Below the pieces are notes generated by a model that was not told the origin of the DNA, ran no database searches, and was given only the letters and a program-made list of their open reading frames with translations. A stretch of 64,000 nucleotides of DNA from Mugil cephalus (taxonomy: Eukaryota > Chordata > Actinopteri > Mugiliformes > Mugilidae): assembly GCF_022458985.1 (NCBI RefSeq), contig NC_061776.1:1334575-1398574 (forward strand), read 5' to 3'. A program made the translations under genes and the position numbers. This document shows positions 1 through 12,140 of the stretch, one piece after another. Positions within the stretch are counted from its first letter, which is position 1, and the number at the start of each line of letters is the position of its first letter.

Positions 1-1387
1 CCCGAACCAGTCGATACCGGAACAACCGGGTACCCAAGGAAGCCGCCACGAACCCGTCGCCACGCAGCACCAGGAGACAAAGCCAGGCCAAGAGGACACC
101 AGAGAACCTAGGTAGATACCCCTACCAACGGCCGTGGGGCCACAGACCGCCAGCCCAAGATCCCCCTGCTAGCGGAGGACCAGGCCCCCCAAGCCCTGCC
201 AATGGATAATGAAAAGTGACAGTGTCCCTATTACTGTGCTTCCTCAGTCCCTGATGAGGAAGCAAGCCCCTACACCGTGACCCTGTGACCCTGGATGTGG
301 TGTGGTGCATTAAGACAGGGGGCAAACAGGAGGGTGGGGTGGGTCAGAGGACTGCAGCACACTACTGTCCTGCAGCCTGCCCTGACCCTGACCGATCCTG
401 GGTGGACCCCTAAGGTGAGGTGCATTAAAAACTTGGGATGGTGTGTGTGGTGTATCTAGCCTTGGTTGTAATGGGCGACATAGTGTATGGTGGAGTGTGA
501 GGTGAGTGCAATTTAGGAGGCAGGCAAGTGAGGGCCAAGTCCCCGGCAGCAGGGCCAAGGCGCAACAGCTGCCCATGGGACCCACAGACGGGGCGAGGGC
601 CCCCAGGACTCAGGAAGTCCCCCGACCAGACCCCACCCCCAGCCCAGAACAGCAACCAGGATGCGACAGACCCCCAGGAAACCCAGAAGAACCAACACCG
701 ACCAGCCGAGCAATGGCATCAGCTACCGGGGTGGTACGGGGTGCCCCCAAGGCGGACGGAGACCCCACCCCCCACAGCCCCCCCAGCCCCAGCGCGACGG
801 AGCGACCGGACATGCCCAGGGTGGTACTCAGGCAGCCCCCCACACCCTCAGGCTCCGACCCCAAGGCGCCGGGCGTGGCCCCGACCGACGGGGCCCCCCG
901 GACCCCAGGAAGGCCCCCCACGACCAGCGAGGGCCCAGCCACCAGCGGAAGGAAGGAGGGGCCGGAGGAGGAGCCGGGCGAAGGGAGGAGGGCGCTGCAG
1001 AGGGGAGGGAGAGGAGGGGACAGGGAGCCCGCCAGCCCAGACCGCCAAGGCCCACCAGGAGATCCAGGGAGAGTCGGCCATCGATACACCACGACCCCAG
1101 GAAAGTGAGCAAGCGCCGAAGCCACAGGGAACCCCAGGCAAGTCTCCAGCGCCACCCCACGTGGGGGAGAGGGAGGCCAGCCAGGTAAACCGCTCAGGGC
1201 CGGAAGTCAACCCAGGGGTGAGAAGGAGTAGGGCACCCCTAATACATGCTCAAGGTGTTGTGGTCCGGGGATCCTCCTTAGTGAACCTGGATGAAGAGGG
1301 CAATAAAATCTTTTCCATAACGACATTCATCACTGTAAGAGAAATATTATTATAGCATTACAGTAAGTGGAACAGAAGTGGCAAAAG
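1..1387 (-). mobile_element. GC-rich tail, probable 3' UTR of the adjacent L1/Tx1-type LINE
   Basis: This stretch is strikingly GC- and C/G-run-rich from about 1 to 1250, unlike the AT-rich DNA around it. It lies directly downstream (minus strand) of the LINE ORF2 that ends at 1388, which makes a 3' untranslated region of that element the simplest reading. Several overlapping open frames occur on both strands, for example 506-1108 plus, but they are proline/glycine/arginine-rich and look like composition artefacts. The left edge runs off the window. An alternative is an unrelated GC-rich repeat next to the LINE. Confidence 0.5.
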
Positions 1388-4300
1388 CTAGCAGGCAAAG
1401 TCTAGATGTAAATTAAGGTTGAGGGAGTCGCAGAATACAGACCATTTTTTGGCAAACAGAGTCAACTGATTTTTTCGGGTAGCAGATATTTTCTCCAATG
1501 ATATATAATCGGAAAGAAGGTTCAACCACTGGGAAATGTTTAGTGACTGTTTGTTCTTCCAGTTCATAAGGATTGTTTTCTTGGCGATGGTGAGAGCTAC
1601 AAGGACAGATTGTGATAGATGGTGAGGAAGACTGATTGTTTCCAGGTCACCAATGAGGCACAAGTTAGGGGTTAATGGGATTCTGCAGTCCAAAATTAAG
1701 GCGAGTTTCTGTGTTACAAGTGACCAGAAGTGCTGTACCGGAGAACAGAGCCAGAGAGTGTGGAAATAAGAATCTGAATAGTTTTGGGTGCATTGCGTAC
1801 ATTTGTCGGATTGGGAGAAGCCCATTCTATACATCTTGTATTGAGTTGTGTGTGATCTGTGGAGTACTTTAAACTGGATCAGCTGTAAATTCGAGTTTTT
1901 GGTCATTTTAAATATATTTTTGCAGATCTGAGTCCAGAAATCAAAGTCTGTAGACAGGGAAAGATCGGCTTCCCATTTTGATATTGGTACATGTATTAAA
2001 TGTGTGGTTGATAGCAGCTTATATATTAAAGAGAGGGTTTTCTTCTTTTTCGGTGTGAGTTTTTTAATGTTGGTGACGAATTGTGGTGGCTGTATGCAGT
2101 TCTGGAGCACTGGGATTTTCTTTCTGATTGTCTTGGTCACCTGTAGGTATTGGAGGAATCTCTGTGATTCATAAGTAAGTTCCCCTGGAAGAGGTGATGG
2201 AGGTGGGTTATTCCTTTATGCTTCCAAGTGCTGAGGTGAAGAGGGACTTTGTTATTCACAAAGTCAGGGTTGTGCCAAATTGGGGAGAACCCACAGGGTT
2301 CCAGCAGGGATCCTGTGGTCTCTAGACTCTTCCCCCAAGCCGACAGGGTGGCGGCAATAATGGGGTTTTGGAAGCAATTATGACGCTTAAGGGTGATTGT
2401 AATGAAGGGCAGGTCCGAAATGCATATGTTGAGGCAGTCGGCCTGTTCTATTTCTAACCACGAATTGTAATCTGCCTCTGGGTTTATCCATTTGGTGATG
2501 TATTGTAGCTGATTTGCCAGGTAGTAGATTGTAAAGTTCGGTGCATCAAGTCCTCCTTCTGATTTATTTTTTTGAAGGGTGGTGAGGCTAATTTTTGTCT
2601 GTTTGTTTTTGGAGTAAAATTTGGTGACTGCAGAATCTAGGTTCTGGAACCATTTTGCTGTGGGTTTGAATGGGATCATGGAGAATAAGTAATTAATTTG
2701 TGGCAAAATTTTCATTTTAACTGTTGCTATGCGTCCCATCAGAGAGATAGGAAGATTGGTCCAGCGCTTCAGGTCATCACAGATTTTATCCAGAAGTGGA
2801 TCAAAGTTCAGTTGCACTAACTCTGACAATTTAGGTGAGATGTTTATGTCCAAGTATTTGATATTTCCTATGGAAAAGGGTAGTTGGGGTTTATGGTCTG
2901 CAGGATCCCATGCTTTGTCCGTTATTGGTAGTATTGTTGATTTGGACCAGTTGATTGAGTAGTCAGAGAGGGCTGAAAATTTTGAAATACAATTATAAGC
3001 TTCCTGTAATGATCTCTGAGGTTGTTGCAAGTAAAGTAAAACATCGTCAGCATATAGATTGATCTTGTGTTCAGAGATGGATGAGTGGATACCCTGGATA
3101 CTGGAGTTCTGACGTATTGCTGATGCGAGCGGTTCAATAAATAAAGCAAACAGTAGGGGAGACAGGGGGCATCCTTGTCTGGTTCCCCTCTGTAAGGTGA
3201 AGCTTTGTGATGTGAAACCATTAGTGGTGACTGTGGCCTTAGGTGAATTATACAGTGCAGCAACCCAGTGGATAAATGACTCTCCAAAGCCGAAATTTTG
3301 AAGGGTGGCAAAGAGGAAAGCCCAGTTAACTTTATCAAAGGCTTTCTCAGCGTCCAGTGATAAAACAATGGCTTCTGTGTTTCTACGCTGGGACATGCTG
3401 ATCAGGTTAAGGAGCCTTCTAACTTATTTGTAGATTGTCGGCCTTTGATGAAACCTGTTTGGTCATTGAGAATTATTGATGAAATTACTTTCTCTAGTCT
3501 AGATGCTAGTGCTTTGGAAATAATTTTGATGTCTGTATTAATCAATCACAGAGGGCGATAGCTGGAAGGGAGTGTTGGGTCTTTATCAGGTTTTAAAAGT
3601 AATTTAATTGCAGCAGTATTCATTTGGGATCTTATGCAACCTGTGTTTTTAATTTCTGTAACAGTCCTTAGGAACAAGGGGGCCAGATCTGACCAGAACT
3701 GTTTCATAAATTCGGCAGGGAAACCATCTGGCCCAGGAGCTTTGCCCATAGGCATGTTTTCTAAAGCTGTTAATAGTTCTTCCATGGTCAGTGGTGAATC
3801 CAATATGTTTCTTTGTTCTGCCGTCAGTTGGAGTAGATTGAGTTTTTTGAGGAAGGCCTGAATGTCGTCAGGATTCGGGTTGGTAGTTGTTGAATATAAT
3901 TTTTCATAGAAGCTGTAAAAGATTTGATTAATTTCCTGTGGTGACTGAGTGTGTTTGCCACTTGAGTCCTGAATTGCATTTATAAGAGATTTTTCTCTGT
4001 TGCGTTGGAGTTGATTCGCAAGAAATTTTCCTGATTTATTGCTATGCTCAAAATTTTGGTATCTAAGTTGTTGAAGTACGAATTCTGTTTTTTTGGTCAA
4101 GATATTTTCTAATTGTAGTTTCGCATTTTGTAGTTGGGTCCATAATTGTTCATTTGGGTTTGCGGTGTATTGTTCTGTTATTTCTTTAATCTTATCCTCA
4201 ATGTTTTTTTCTGCTTGTTGGTCCCGTTTTTTCTTGTAAGAGGAGTAAGATATAATTTTGCCTCTGATTACGGCTTTCCCAGTTTCCCAAATCAGAGTTG

Positions 4301-4420
4301 GGGATAAATTTGGAGAGTCATTTATTTCCAAAAACCCCTTCCATTCCCTCCTTATTAATGAGTCAAATTCAGGGTCTCTCAGTAATGAGGTGTTAAGGCG
4401 CCATGTGGGTGATGGTTGAT
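1388..4420 (-). mobile_element. 5'-truncated, inactivated L1/Tx1-clade LINE (ORF2 reverse transcriptase)
   Basis: Three minus-strand open segments (4331-3546, 3396-2137, 2140-1388) read as consecutive parts of one ORF2. The first has the RT entry block with GKAPGPDGFPAEF. The second has EKAFDKV, the RQGCPLSPLLF block and the catalytic YADD (YADDVLLYL). The third has a C-terminal Cys/His knuckle (CTQC followed by a His and a Cys). The endonuclease part is missing, so the copy is truncated near 4420. An in-frame stop near 3546 and frame changes near 3400 and 2140 show it is dead. The clade is inferred from overall motif style. Confidence 0.85.
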
Positions 4421-4439
4421 GGCTGTGAAATTAACAAAG

Positions 4440-4700
4440 GCAATGAACAAGGTTAGTGATTGGTTATAAAACTCATGCCTCACGTTAAATGTGGAAAAAA
4501 CGGTAACCATGTTCTTTACAAATAGGTGGAAACTTAAAAGTTATCCTGACATTGTAGTAAATGGGCAAAAAATAAAACATGTAGAGCAATTTAAATACCC
4601 GTAGGTAACATTAGATCCAACACCTTCTGGTGTACATCCTGGTCTCAGGCATGTAAAACAGTTACAAAACCACTAGAGTCACTGTACAAAAGCAGATCTA
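4440..4700 (+). mobile_element. Fragment of a second LINE (RT thumb region)
   Basis: The plus strand encodes a short stretch resembling the part of non-LTR reverse transcriptases just after the catalytic site: a LTLNVEKTVTMFF-like block, then VNGQKIKHVEQFKYP followed by a stop. It lies right at the truncated end of the L1-type copy and on the opposite strand, so it is an independent insertion. It is far too short and broken to be active. Confidence 0.55.
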
Positions 4701-5439
4701 TGCCAAAAAACCACGGCATTACCATCATTCTCATGTACTCGCCAAATATGGTATTTTGAGCTTTGAAAACTTGAGTATACACTCAAATATTTATTTACTT
4801 CACAAAATTATCCATAATGCTTATGCCCCCCCCCCCCGAAAACGTTTGTGACGCTCTGAACACACAGCACGACTAACTCGATCTGTTGTGAGAGGTGAGT
4901 GTAACATTCCTCAACGTAGAACTCAGTGTGGCAGCTTTTATTTTTCATGTGTGGCCATGAGTCAGTGGAATATCCATCCCACGTATTCTCAGGCTTGTCA
5001 AAGCGCTGGTTACTGAGTAAGCAAGTTTGCACACGTTGTTGAGTATGTATACTTGTCTGGTTATTAATACGTGTATGAGTGTGGTTATTAGAGGAGGATG
5101 GGGAAAGCTGGACTGTTACCTGTGTATGTGCTTGTGTTTGAATGTGTGATGAGAGTAAGAGAGAGTATGTGCTATTGATCCCATATGCACTTCATGATTT
5201 AGCAATCTTGTTCCCTGCTCTTACTAGTGTATTCTATCTGTTTTTAAAATATTATGGTCATCATGTCACTTATCTGTCATATTTCAATCATTTTAATACT
5301 GTATTTGCTTTCAAGTTACCTGCCCAGGGACTACAGGCAGAAATGAGCAATTGTTGCTGTAACCTGGCTCAAAGCATCTCTTTTTGTTTTACAAGATTAA
5401 TGTTTTTTTGTGCATTGTCCCTGTTTTTAAATAAATAAA
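4701..5439. other. Non-genic stretch
   Basis: I see no convincing coding signal here. It contains an 11-base C run near 4829 and AT-rich DNA. The short open frames (4808-5032 minus, 5142-5438 plus) lack recognisable motifs. Confidence 0.6.
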
Positions 5440-5720
5440 TTCAACAACAAATCCCTCCATGAAACATGGGGGCGCTAATGTCCTGGTTTGGGCCTGTTCT
5501 GCTGCATCTGCTCATCATTGATGAACCAATGAACTATGAATTCTACCAGTGAACTCTAAAAGAAAATGTCAGGACATGAGTCCATGAGCTGAATGTGAAG
5601 AGAAACTGGGTCATGGAGGAAGACAAGGAGCCCAAGAACACCAGTGGTTCTCCAGAGGAACCAGATGGGCACATGGACTCGACAACATGATCAACACTGG
5701 ACCATTTTCCCGAATAAACA
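5440..5720 (+). mobile_element. Decayed Tc1/mariner transposase fragment
   Basis: The DNA matches the pattern of the middle of a Tc1-like transposase gene: a segment for 'GGANVLVWACS'-like residues, then the region where the second catalytic Asp block is followed by 'NWVM(E)EDKEPK' in place of the usual QQDNDPKH. There is no open frame across it. Confidence 0.5.
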
Positions 5721-5889
5721 AATACACTAGTATTTGTGTTCCATGTTTCCATGTTGTCATTCTGATGCAGAAATGTGGACATTTCTTAAGGACACTAAAC
5801 CTTTTAATTCTAACATTTGAAAGACCTGTTGTGTCGTCTCCATCCTTGCGCTGTGTTGGTATTGTTTGCTCCAGTCTTTATGTTTCTTA

Positions 5890-6340
5890 AATCGAGTTGC
5901 AGACTCAGCAAGGAGTTTGTAGGTCAGTGAACAAACACAATGTCCCCCTCCAACTGGATCTGGTTCTGCTCCTCATCAACCTGCAAAAGTTTAACTTTTC
6001 CAACATCAGCGGTTGCTTGGAGGTCAAAGCAGGACAGAGGAGGAAGTGCAGGAGCCTCTAGGTCTGACAGTCACATCTCCGTTCTTACCTGCAGACAAAG
6101 ACCTGGGTGTCGGGTTCCTGCATCACTCAGTCGTCTTTGTAGAAGTGTGAAAGCAGCTCTGATTCTGATCTCTGGAAAGAGAGAAGGAAGCAACCTGGCT
6201 TCCAATGTACCATCAGCAGTCCAGACAAGAACATATGAAAAAACTCTCACCATGTCATCAAACACAGGCCTCAGGCACAGACGTGAACATTAAAGTCACA
6301 TCTATAAGATTAAACTAAAGACAACATTCTGTGGCAGAAA
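5890..6340. other. Unassigned region with one exon-like segment
   Basis: On the minus strand, 6171-6089 (83 bases) is framed by a good polypyrimidine/CAG acceptor and a CAG|GTAAGA donor. I cannot identify the peptide, and one of the three frames stays open. It lies downstream of inhba on the same strand. It could be a fragment of a non-coding transcript or chance. Confidence 0.25.
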
Positions 6341-6378
6341 TGAAACCAGATTTAATCTGATGCTACATCCAGATGATC

Positions 6379-7062
6379 TTTATTTTAGTATTTAATCCTA
6401 TAAACCATAAAAACACTGGTCATTAAATGTAAAGGGTTCACCTTCCAGACAGCAGGAAAAAGACATAAAAAAGAAAGAGACTAAATATCCAGACATTGAC
6501 TGACACTTTGTTTAATGATGATTAAAAAATAGATGCAAATAAATTATAGCTATAAAGTTTTATCTTTACAGTGAAGCAATGACCAAACCAACCACATAAA
6601 TAATTTAACATCATGTTTGTCTCAAGAAAATGAAGCGTTGTCTTTGGCTTTGTTCAGAACCTTCAAATATCTACATTCAGCTTATTGAATAAGAAGAATC
6701 ACGTTTGGCTCTAGAAGCTCAATGGACACGTTTCTTTCAAGTATTGTAACAACACAGATTTTCACACCATATTCAAAAAAGATGAAACATATTCATAAGT
6801 CACTCATGCTTACTAGAAGAACATTAAACAATAAAAACAACTGAGAAATCACACTTGGAGACGGATGAAGTCCGACTTAGGATCTGTTGCATAGTTTTCT
6901 CAGCTCGTTCCAATATGGAAAATTGTCTCCTCCAGGAAGAAACACAACGCTTCATCACTACGCAGAATATGTCGTCTTTACTGGGAAAGGCAGATCTAAT
7001 TGTTTTCCTGCAGGATGCAGGTTTATAAAGTGTTGAAACATTGTTTAAGAAGTCACGCTTCC
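6379..7062 (-). other. inhba: Likely inhba 3' untranslated region with poly(A) signal
   Basis: AT-rich, non-coding DNA follows the inhba stop codon. A minus-strand AATAAA at 6384-6379 is a reasonable end of the transcript, about 680 bases after the stop. Several ATTTA-type stretches are present. The end point is inferred. Confidence 0.5.
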
Positions 7063-10000
7063 CTATGAGCAGCCACACTCATCTACAACCATGTTCTGGA
7101 CGTCCTTCTTGATGATCTTCTGCTCCTCGTTGTAGTAGAGCATTGACATGGCTCGCAGCCTTGTCGGCACGCAGCAAGACTTTGTGTTTTGAAATGGACT
7201 GTAGCCCCTCATGCGATAATGATTGATAACTGCCGAGTGGAAGGAGAGGGATGAGCTTCCGAGGCTGGCCATGTGGTTTGGACACTCGCCCTCGCAGTAG
7301 TTGGCATGGTAACCGGATGGAGCGATAATCCAGTCGCTCCAACCAATGTCTTTAAAGTTCACATAAAACTGCCGTTTGCAGCAAATGTGGATTTTCCCGT
7401 CACACTCCAGGCCTCGTTTTACTCGCCTGAGAGTCTCTTCTCGAACTCGTACAGCCACCATGAGGAAGGGTCGGTGAGACTGGTCTCGTCCGGTCCCTCG
7501 TTCGCCATCGGCAGGCGTCAAGACAGGCGAGACTCCAGCGTCGGCACACAGAGGACAGGAAACCCTCAGGCTGAGTGAGCGGCCGCCGCCATCCAGCAAA
7601 CTCTGAATGCTGCGAGGAATGGCCAGAGTGTGCCAGCCGCTCCGATGGGTGTCCAGCATTTTCTCTGAAACACACTCCTCCTTCTCATTACTGTCCTCAT
7701 CAGGGTGAAGCCACAGTAGTCGCAGCATCACTTTGCCTTTCAGACGGTTTCCCTTCGAGGCCTTCACGAAGATCCAAACGTTGGCCTGGTCCACCAGGGG
7801 TGAGACGCCATCTTCCTTGGAGATGTCAAAGGTGACTGTGTTTGGAGAGAGCCCTGCAGGACAAAACATTGTAAAAGAAAACTGTGAGTGAGAGGAAAGA
7901 CTGACTGATTAAAATGTGTTCAGTCTCAATCTACTTTAAGAGAAGAGGATGCTGCTGTCACATGTTTACTGGCCTATAAGTCTGATCTCTAACTCTGAAA
8001 ATGTGTTTTTATTGATTAAAAAATGGTGAGAAATTTTGAAATAAAAACAACAGCGTAAGGACCTTGTTCCTTTTCTCTGAAGTAGGCAATACAACCCCCT
8101 GGCCCCCAGTTTTGTCTTCTTGTCATTTGAATGAATGAACAAAGAAAGAGTCTGAAAGGATAAATGGAGCCCGTGCCTCTAAATATATTCAGAATGACCC
8201 ACGACACTAAAAAAAGATCAGGCCTGATTTCAGGGAATGTTGTTAACAAGGCTGTTAGTATGGACCCCCCCCCCCCCTCGCCTGAATCTTCCCTCTTTGT
8301 CTCCAGAATAATTACCGAGGCCCACATTTCTCTGAATGAAGAGATTATTTACGGCCTGAGACCACACGGTATTCGGCCCCTCCCCGCCCCTCGTTACTGT
8401 CCACTAATTTTGGTGAGTCTTAGGCTTTTAAGTGATAGGTTGGAAGAGATTACTATTTATATCACAAAGGCATCATAGACCTAAGCAAACAAGTAATGGA
8501 CCAATGAGGTTGATCACAAGTAACACTCAGGACTCAACGCCCACAAAAACTGTCCAACAGGTGACTTGAATCAGTTATTAACCCTGAGATTCAGCCTGGA
8601 GAACCTCTCTGATACGACTCTAGAAAAAAAAGACATAAATGTCTTTCTGCCGCTGGTTTCCAATCAGACTATAATGTCCTAAATCAGCAACTGAGGTTTA
8701 TGTTATTATAATGTTATAAAAGCAAAAAGGATGAATCTATGTTTAAATATCTTCCGTAAACATCTTCTATGTCCAGAGAACTGTTCAGTCTTTAGACTGA
8801 ACAGATGTAGGTCTGTTCATGCTTATTATCGAACTAAAGCAGTGAGGGAAGCATCGACTCATCAGCTTCGTTCCAACTGTTATTTGCCATTGGATTTACA
8901 GTTTGGAGGAAAACTAGAAGTAAAAACTCAGACTCAGTGTAATCAATAGACTCTGAACATGTTGCTGAAATCTGTAAACAAACTTTGAACTTTTTGGATT
9001 TTTCTGAATGAACAGATAAGAAAACACACACAGGCAGTAAACCTCAGCCTAACCCACCCACTTTAATGACGTCAGATTTAATCTAATGTGTCCAAATACA
9101 GAGACATGTTTGTTCTGTCTGCATTTAAAAGCAAAGTTTTATTTTTGTAGTTCTAGTCTCTCAAACTATCAAACAAATTGATGCTGAAATGTGGATTCAT
9201 ATTTACCTGTGTCAGAGCCAAATAATTGTGAACCAGGACCAATAAAGGTGACCCTAACCACAGGAGTCCCTGTCCCAGGACTATCAGCCCTAACCACAGG
9301 AGTCCCTGACCCAGGACTATTAACCCTGACCCAGGACTATGAACCCCGACCCAGGACTATCAGCCTTGACCCAGGACTATGAACCCCGACCCAGGACTAT
9401 CAGCCTTGACCCAGGACTATGAACCCCGACCCAGGACTATCAGCCTTGACCCAGGACTATGAACCCCGACTCAGGACTATCAGCCTTGACCATGGGAGTC
9501 CCTGACCCAGGAATATCAGTCCTAAGCACAGGAGTCTCTAACCCAGGACGACCAACCCTGATCCAGGACGGCCAACCCTGATCCAGGACTATCAGCCCTA
9601 AGCACAGGAGTCTCAAACCCAGGACGGCCAACCCTGACCCAGGACTATCAGCCTTGACCTAGGACTATTAGTCTTGATCCAGGACTATCAGCCCTCCTCC
9701 AGAACTATCAGCCCTCCCCCAGAACTATCAGCCTTGACCCAGGACTATTAACCCTGACCCAGGACTATCAGCCTTGACCCAGCACTATTAATCTTGATCC
9801 AGGACTATCAGCCTTGACCATGGGAGTCCCTGACCCAGGAATATCAGCCCTAACCACAGGAGTCCCCAACCCAGGACGACCAACCCTGATCCAGTACGAC
9901 CAACCCTGACCCAGGAATATCAGCCCTAACCACAGGAGTCTCTAACCCAGGACTATCAACCCTGACCCAGGACTATCAGCCTTGTCCCAGGACTATCAAC

Positions 10001-10503
10001 CCTGACCCAGGACTATCATCAAGACAGGATGATACTAGACACAAAAACGATGTCTCTCATTGATAGTTGGACTAGTTGGACTAACCTGGTTCTCCAAAGG
10101 TGATTATTTCAGAAGGTGGTTCCACAGCCGTTGAGTCCCCAGGTCCCTGGTTCTCGTCCTGGATTTCCACGCTACCATCCTCGGCCACTCGCCCAACGTG
10201 CAGCTTCTTGATGGCGTTGAGCAGTGCGGCGCGAGGGACCGGCTGGGTCAGGTTGGGCCGAGCGCTCAGGTGAAGCATGTTGAGAATGTGACGTTTCACA
10301 GCCTCCACCATTTCACTCTGACCTCCTGATGAAGACAAATTCCTCTTCATCTGAGACAGAGAACAAGATGGACAGTCTGAGGAGGGGCCCTCTTCCTGGA
10401 GATGCAATGCCACGTTCACTTCTGGAGACGGAGAAACTGTCGGAGAGGCGTCGACAAGAAGACAGAGGGCCACCAGGAGGAACCCAGCAAACACAGAGTA
10501 CAT
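7063..10503 (-). CDS. inhba: Inhibin/activin beta A subunit (TGF-beta family ligand), two exons
   Basis: Encodes a secreted precursor that dimerises to give activin A or, with the alpha subunit, inhibin, acting through type I/II serine kinase receptors and SMAD2/3. Coding exon 1 is 10503-10086 and exon 2 is 7853-7063; they join in phase (418 + 791 bases, 402 codons plus stop). I chose the start at 10503 because it begins a clean hydrophobic signal peptide ([21 protein letters not shown]); an in-frame ATG 13 codons upstream would put polar residues first. The prodomain ends at a furin-type site (RRVKR), and the mature ligand (7413-7066) is 116 residues, the usual beta A length, with the nine-cysteine pattern and ending [21 protein letters not shown] and the loop NHYRMRG identify beta A rather than beta B. 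It could be either teleost co-orthologue (inhbaa or inhbab). The gene is divergent from amph. Confidence 0.95.
9250..10018. repeat. Minisatellite in the inhba intron
   Basis: Roughly 20-base units built on 'gacccaggactatcagcctt' are repeated across about 770 bases, with interspersed variants (accacaggagtccct). It ends about 65 bases before the exon 1 splice donor at 10085, within the single inhba intron (7854-10085). Confidence 0.9.
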
Positions 10504-10859
10504 GATGGGAAAGTTGGGAACGTTGGTACAGACACTATTCACGGTAGTGTCACTGGAAGACTAGCAGAGACTAGTAGAGACAGTAGAGGCAGTAGAAGAC
10601 TAGTAGATATTAGTACAGACTAGTGGAGTCTAGTAGAGGACTAGTAGAGACAGTAGAGACAGTAGAACCACTGTCTGCAGTAGAATCCGGAGGTAACGTC
10701 AACTGTAGCTGGTTCAGTCTGATCTCTGAGGTGAATGAAGAGACACAGTTCAACAACCTGCAGTGAACTCCTGTCCTGACGTAGCTCTCTGGTCCTCAGT
10801 GTGAAGGTTCTGGTCCTGTTGGGTCCTGAACGTCTGAGCTGAACCAACAGTGAGCAGGG

Positions 10860-11073
10860 TCACTCTCTTCTCCCTCTGTCCTCTGTAATTATACCTCTCT
10901 GTCTGTTTAATCCCTCCCTCCATTCACAGAGGTATTTCCCTGTGAGTCACTCACTGACACTCAGTCAGAATCTCTCAGGACTCTTCGTGGTGTTTCCTCG
11001 TGAATGAACGTCACGACATCAGAGGAGGAGGAAGGAGGGAAGAGGAGGAAGAGTCCCTGATTCATTCAACCCC

Positions 11074-11104
<31 letters not shown>

Positions 11105-11120
11105 ACATGAATGAGTCAGC
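10860..11120 (-). promoter_or_regulatory. inhba: Probable inhba promoter with TATA-like, AP-1 and CRE-half sites
   Basis: On the minus strand a TATAATTA element lies at 10893-10886, about 390 bases before the chosen start codon. Upstream are two perfect AP-1/TRE heptamers TGAGTCA (10943-10949 and 11112-11118; the latter reads TGAGTCAGC) and a CRE half-site CGTCA (11009-11013). AP-1/CRE control of the mammalian beta A promoter is established; that these sites act here is inference. Confidence 0.5.
11070..11107. repeat. Poly-C run followed by (CA)n
   Basis: About twenty C residues pass directly into an (AC)n tract. It is a simple-sequence tract in the inhba upstream region, between the two AP-1 sites. 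Confidence 0.9.
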
Positions 11121-11559
11121 CATCGTCATCGTCTCCTCACGTGGACAAGAAACTCTGTGAAATCATTTTTAGATTAGAGACACACTTTGTTGTTCCTGTT
11201 CACAGATGGAGGAACTCACTTCATCACCAGCCCTCTGCTGGTGGAGTCGGGAGTTACAGCCTCCGAGACCAGGTCCAGACCGAGTCCAGACACTATGGTC
11301 TACCCAAGACCAGATCCAGAAACTATGATTTTATTTATTTATTTCTGTTACTATTATTAAGTGAATATATAATTAATACCTGAGATCTAAGATATAGAAT
11401 ACAATAGGAAACTTCTTGGAATGTATGAATAAAGCAGAGTAGAAATAAAGACATCAAGACACCATCAGTTCTTCTAGGTCCACTTGCACACAGTTTTTGA
11501 AGACAATTATTATTGTAGCGTCTAGAGACACAACCAAGAGGCTGTGATAATGTAGAGGA

Positions 11560-12140
11560 ACATCTGTACCCAGTGTGGAATAGAACCACCCAAGTCCCAA
11601 TGGGCCACACCACAGAAAGTGGTGCAGAACAACAGGACCAAGGTTCTGTGGGACTTCAGCTTCCAGACTGACAACCAGGTCCTGACTAACCAACCGGACA
11701 CAGTGGAGGAGGACAAAGAACAGAAGAAGGTGGTGGTGATAGATGTGGAGATCCCAGCTGATGCCAACATCAGAGAGAAGTAACACGAAAAGGTTGAGAA
11801 GCACCAAGGGTTGAAAGAGCAGCTGGAACAGATGTGGAAGGTTAAGGTAGCGTGGTCCCCGTTGTAAACTTAGACTCAACTTTATTGATCCCTTATCAAT
11901 AAAATTATATCATATATTTATCTTATATTATCTGGTAGTAGGAGAGTGACCCCGGAACGGGTCCCAGAAACAACACCTGTAGCCTCTGTCCAGAGGAACC
12001 ATGGCAGTACCAAGAACAGCTAAGATTCTGAACCCACAGAACCCTGAAACTCCCAGGCCTCTGGTAAAGGACCCGAGCTTGAGGATGACACAGATAGCAC
12101 CCCATGTGGGTGAGAGGGACTTTTTTCATATGTAGTGTGA
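11560..12140 (+). mobile_element. 3' end of a LINE with a restriction-like endonuclease domain
   Basis: The plus strand encodes a stretch with 'PD...D...VVIDVEIP' followed by a Lys/Glu-rich helix (HEKVEKHQGLKEQLEQMW). This matches the C-terminal PD-(D/E)xK-type endonuclease region of the R4/NeSL-like non-LTR elements common in fish. The frame is broken by a stop after IREK. An AT-rich insertion of about 60 bases sits at 11870-11935, after which the conserved C-terminal part resumes in decayed form. Confidence 0.6.

Noticed and set aside
506..1355. Long Pro/Gly/Arg-rich open frames on both strands near the left edge
   Set aside because: GC-rich composition removes stop codons; no domain, and the frames overlap on both strands.
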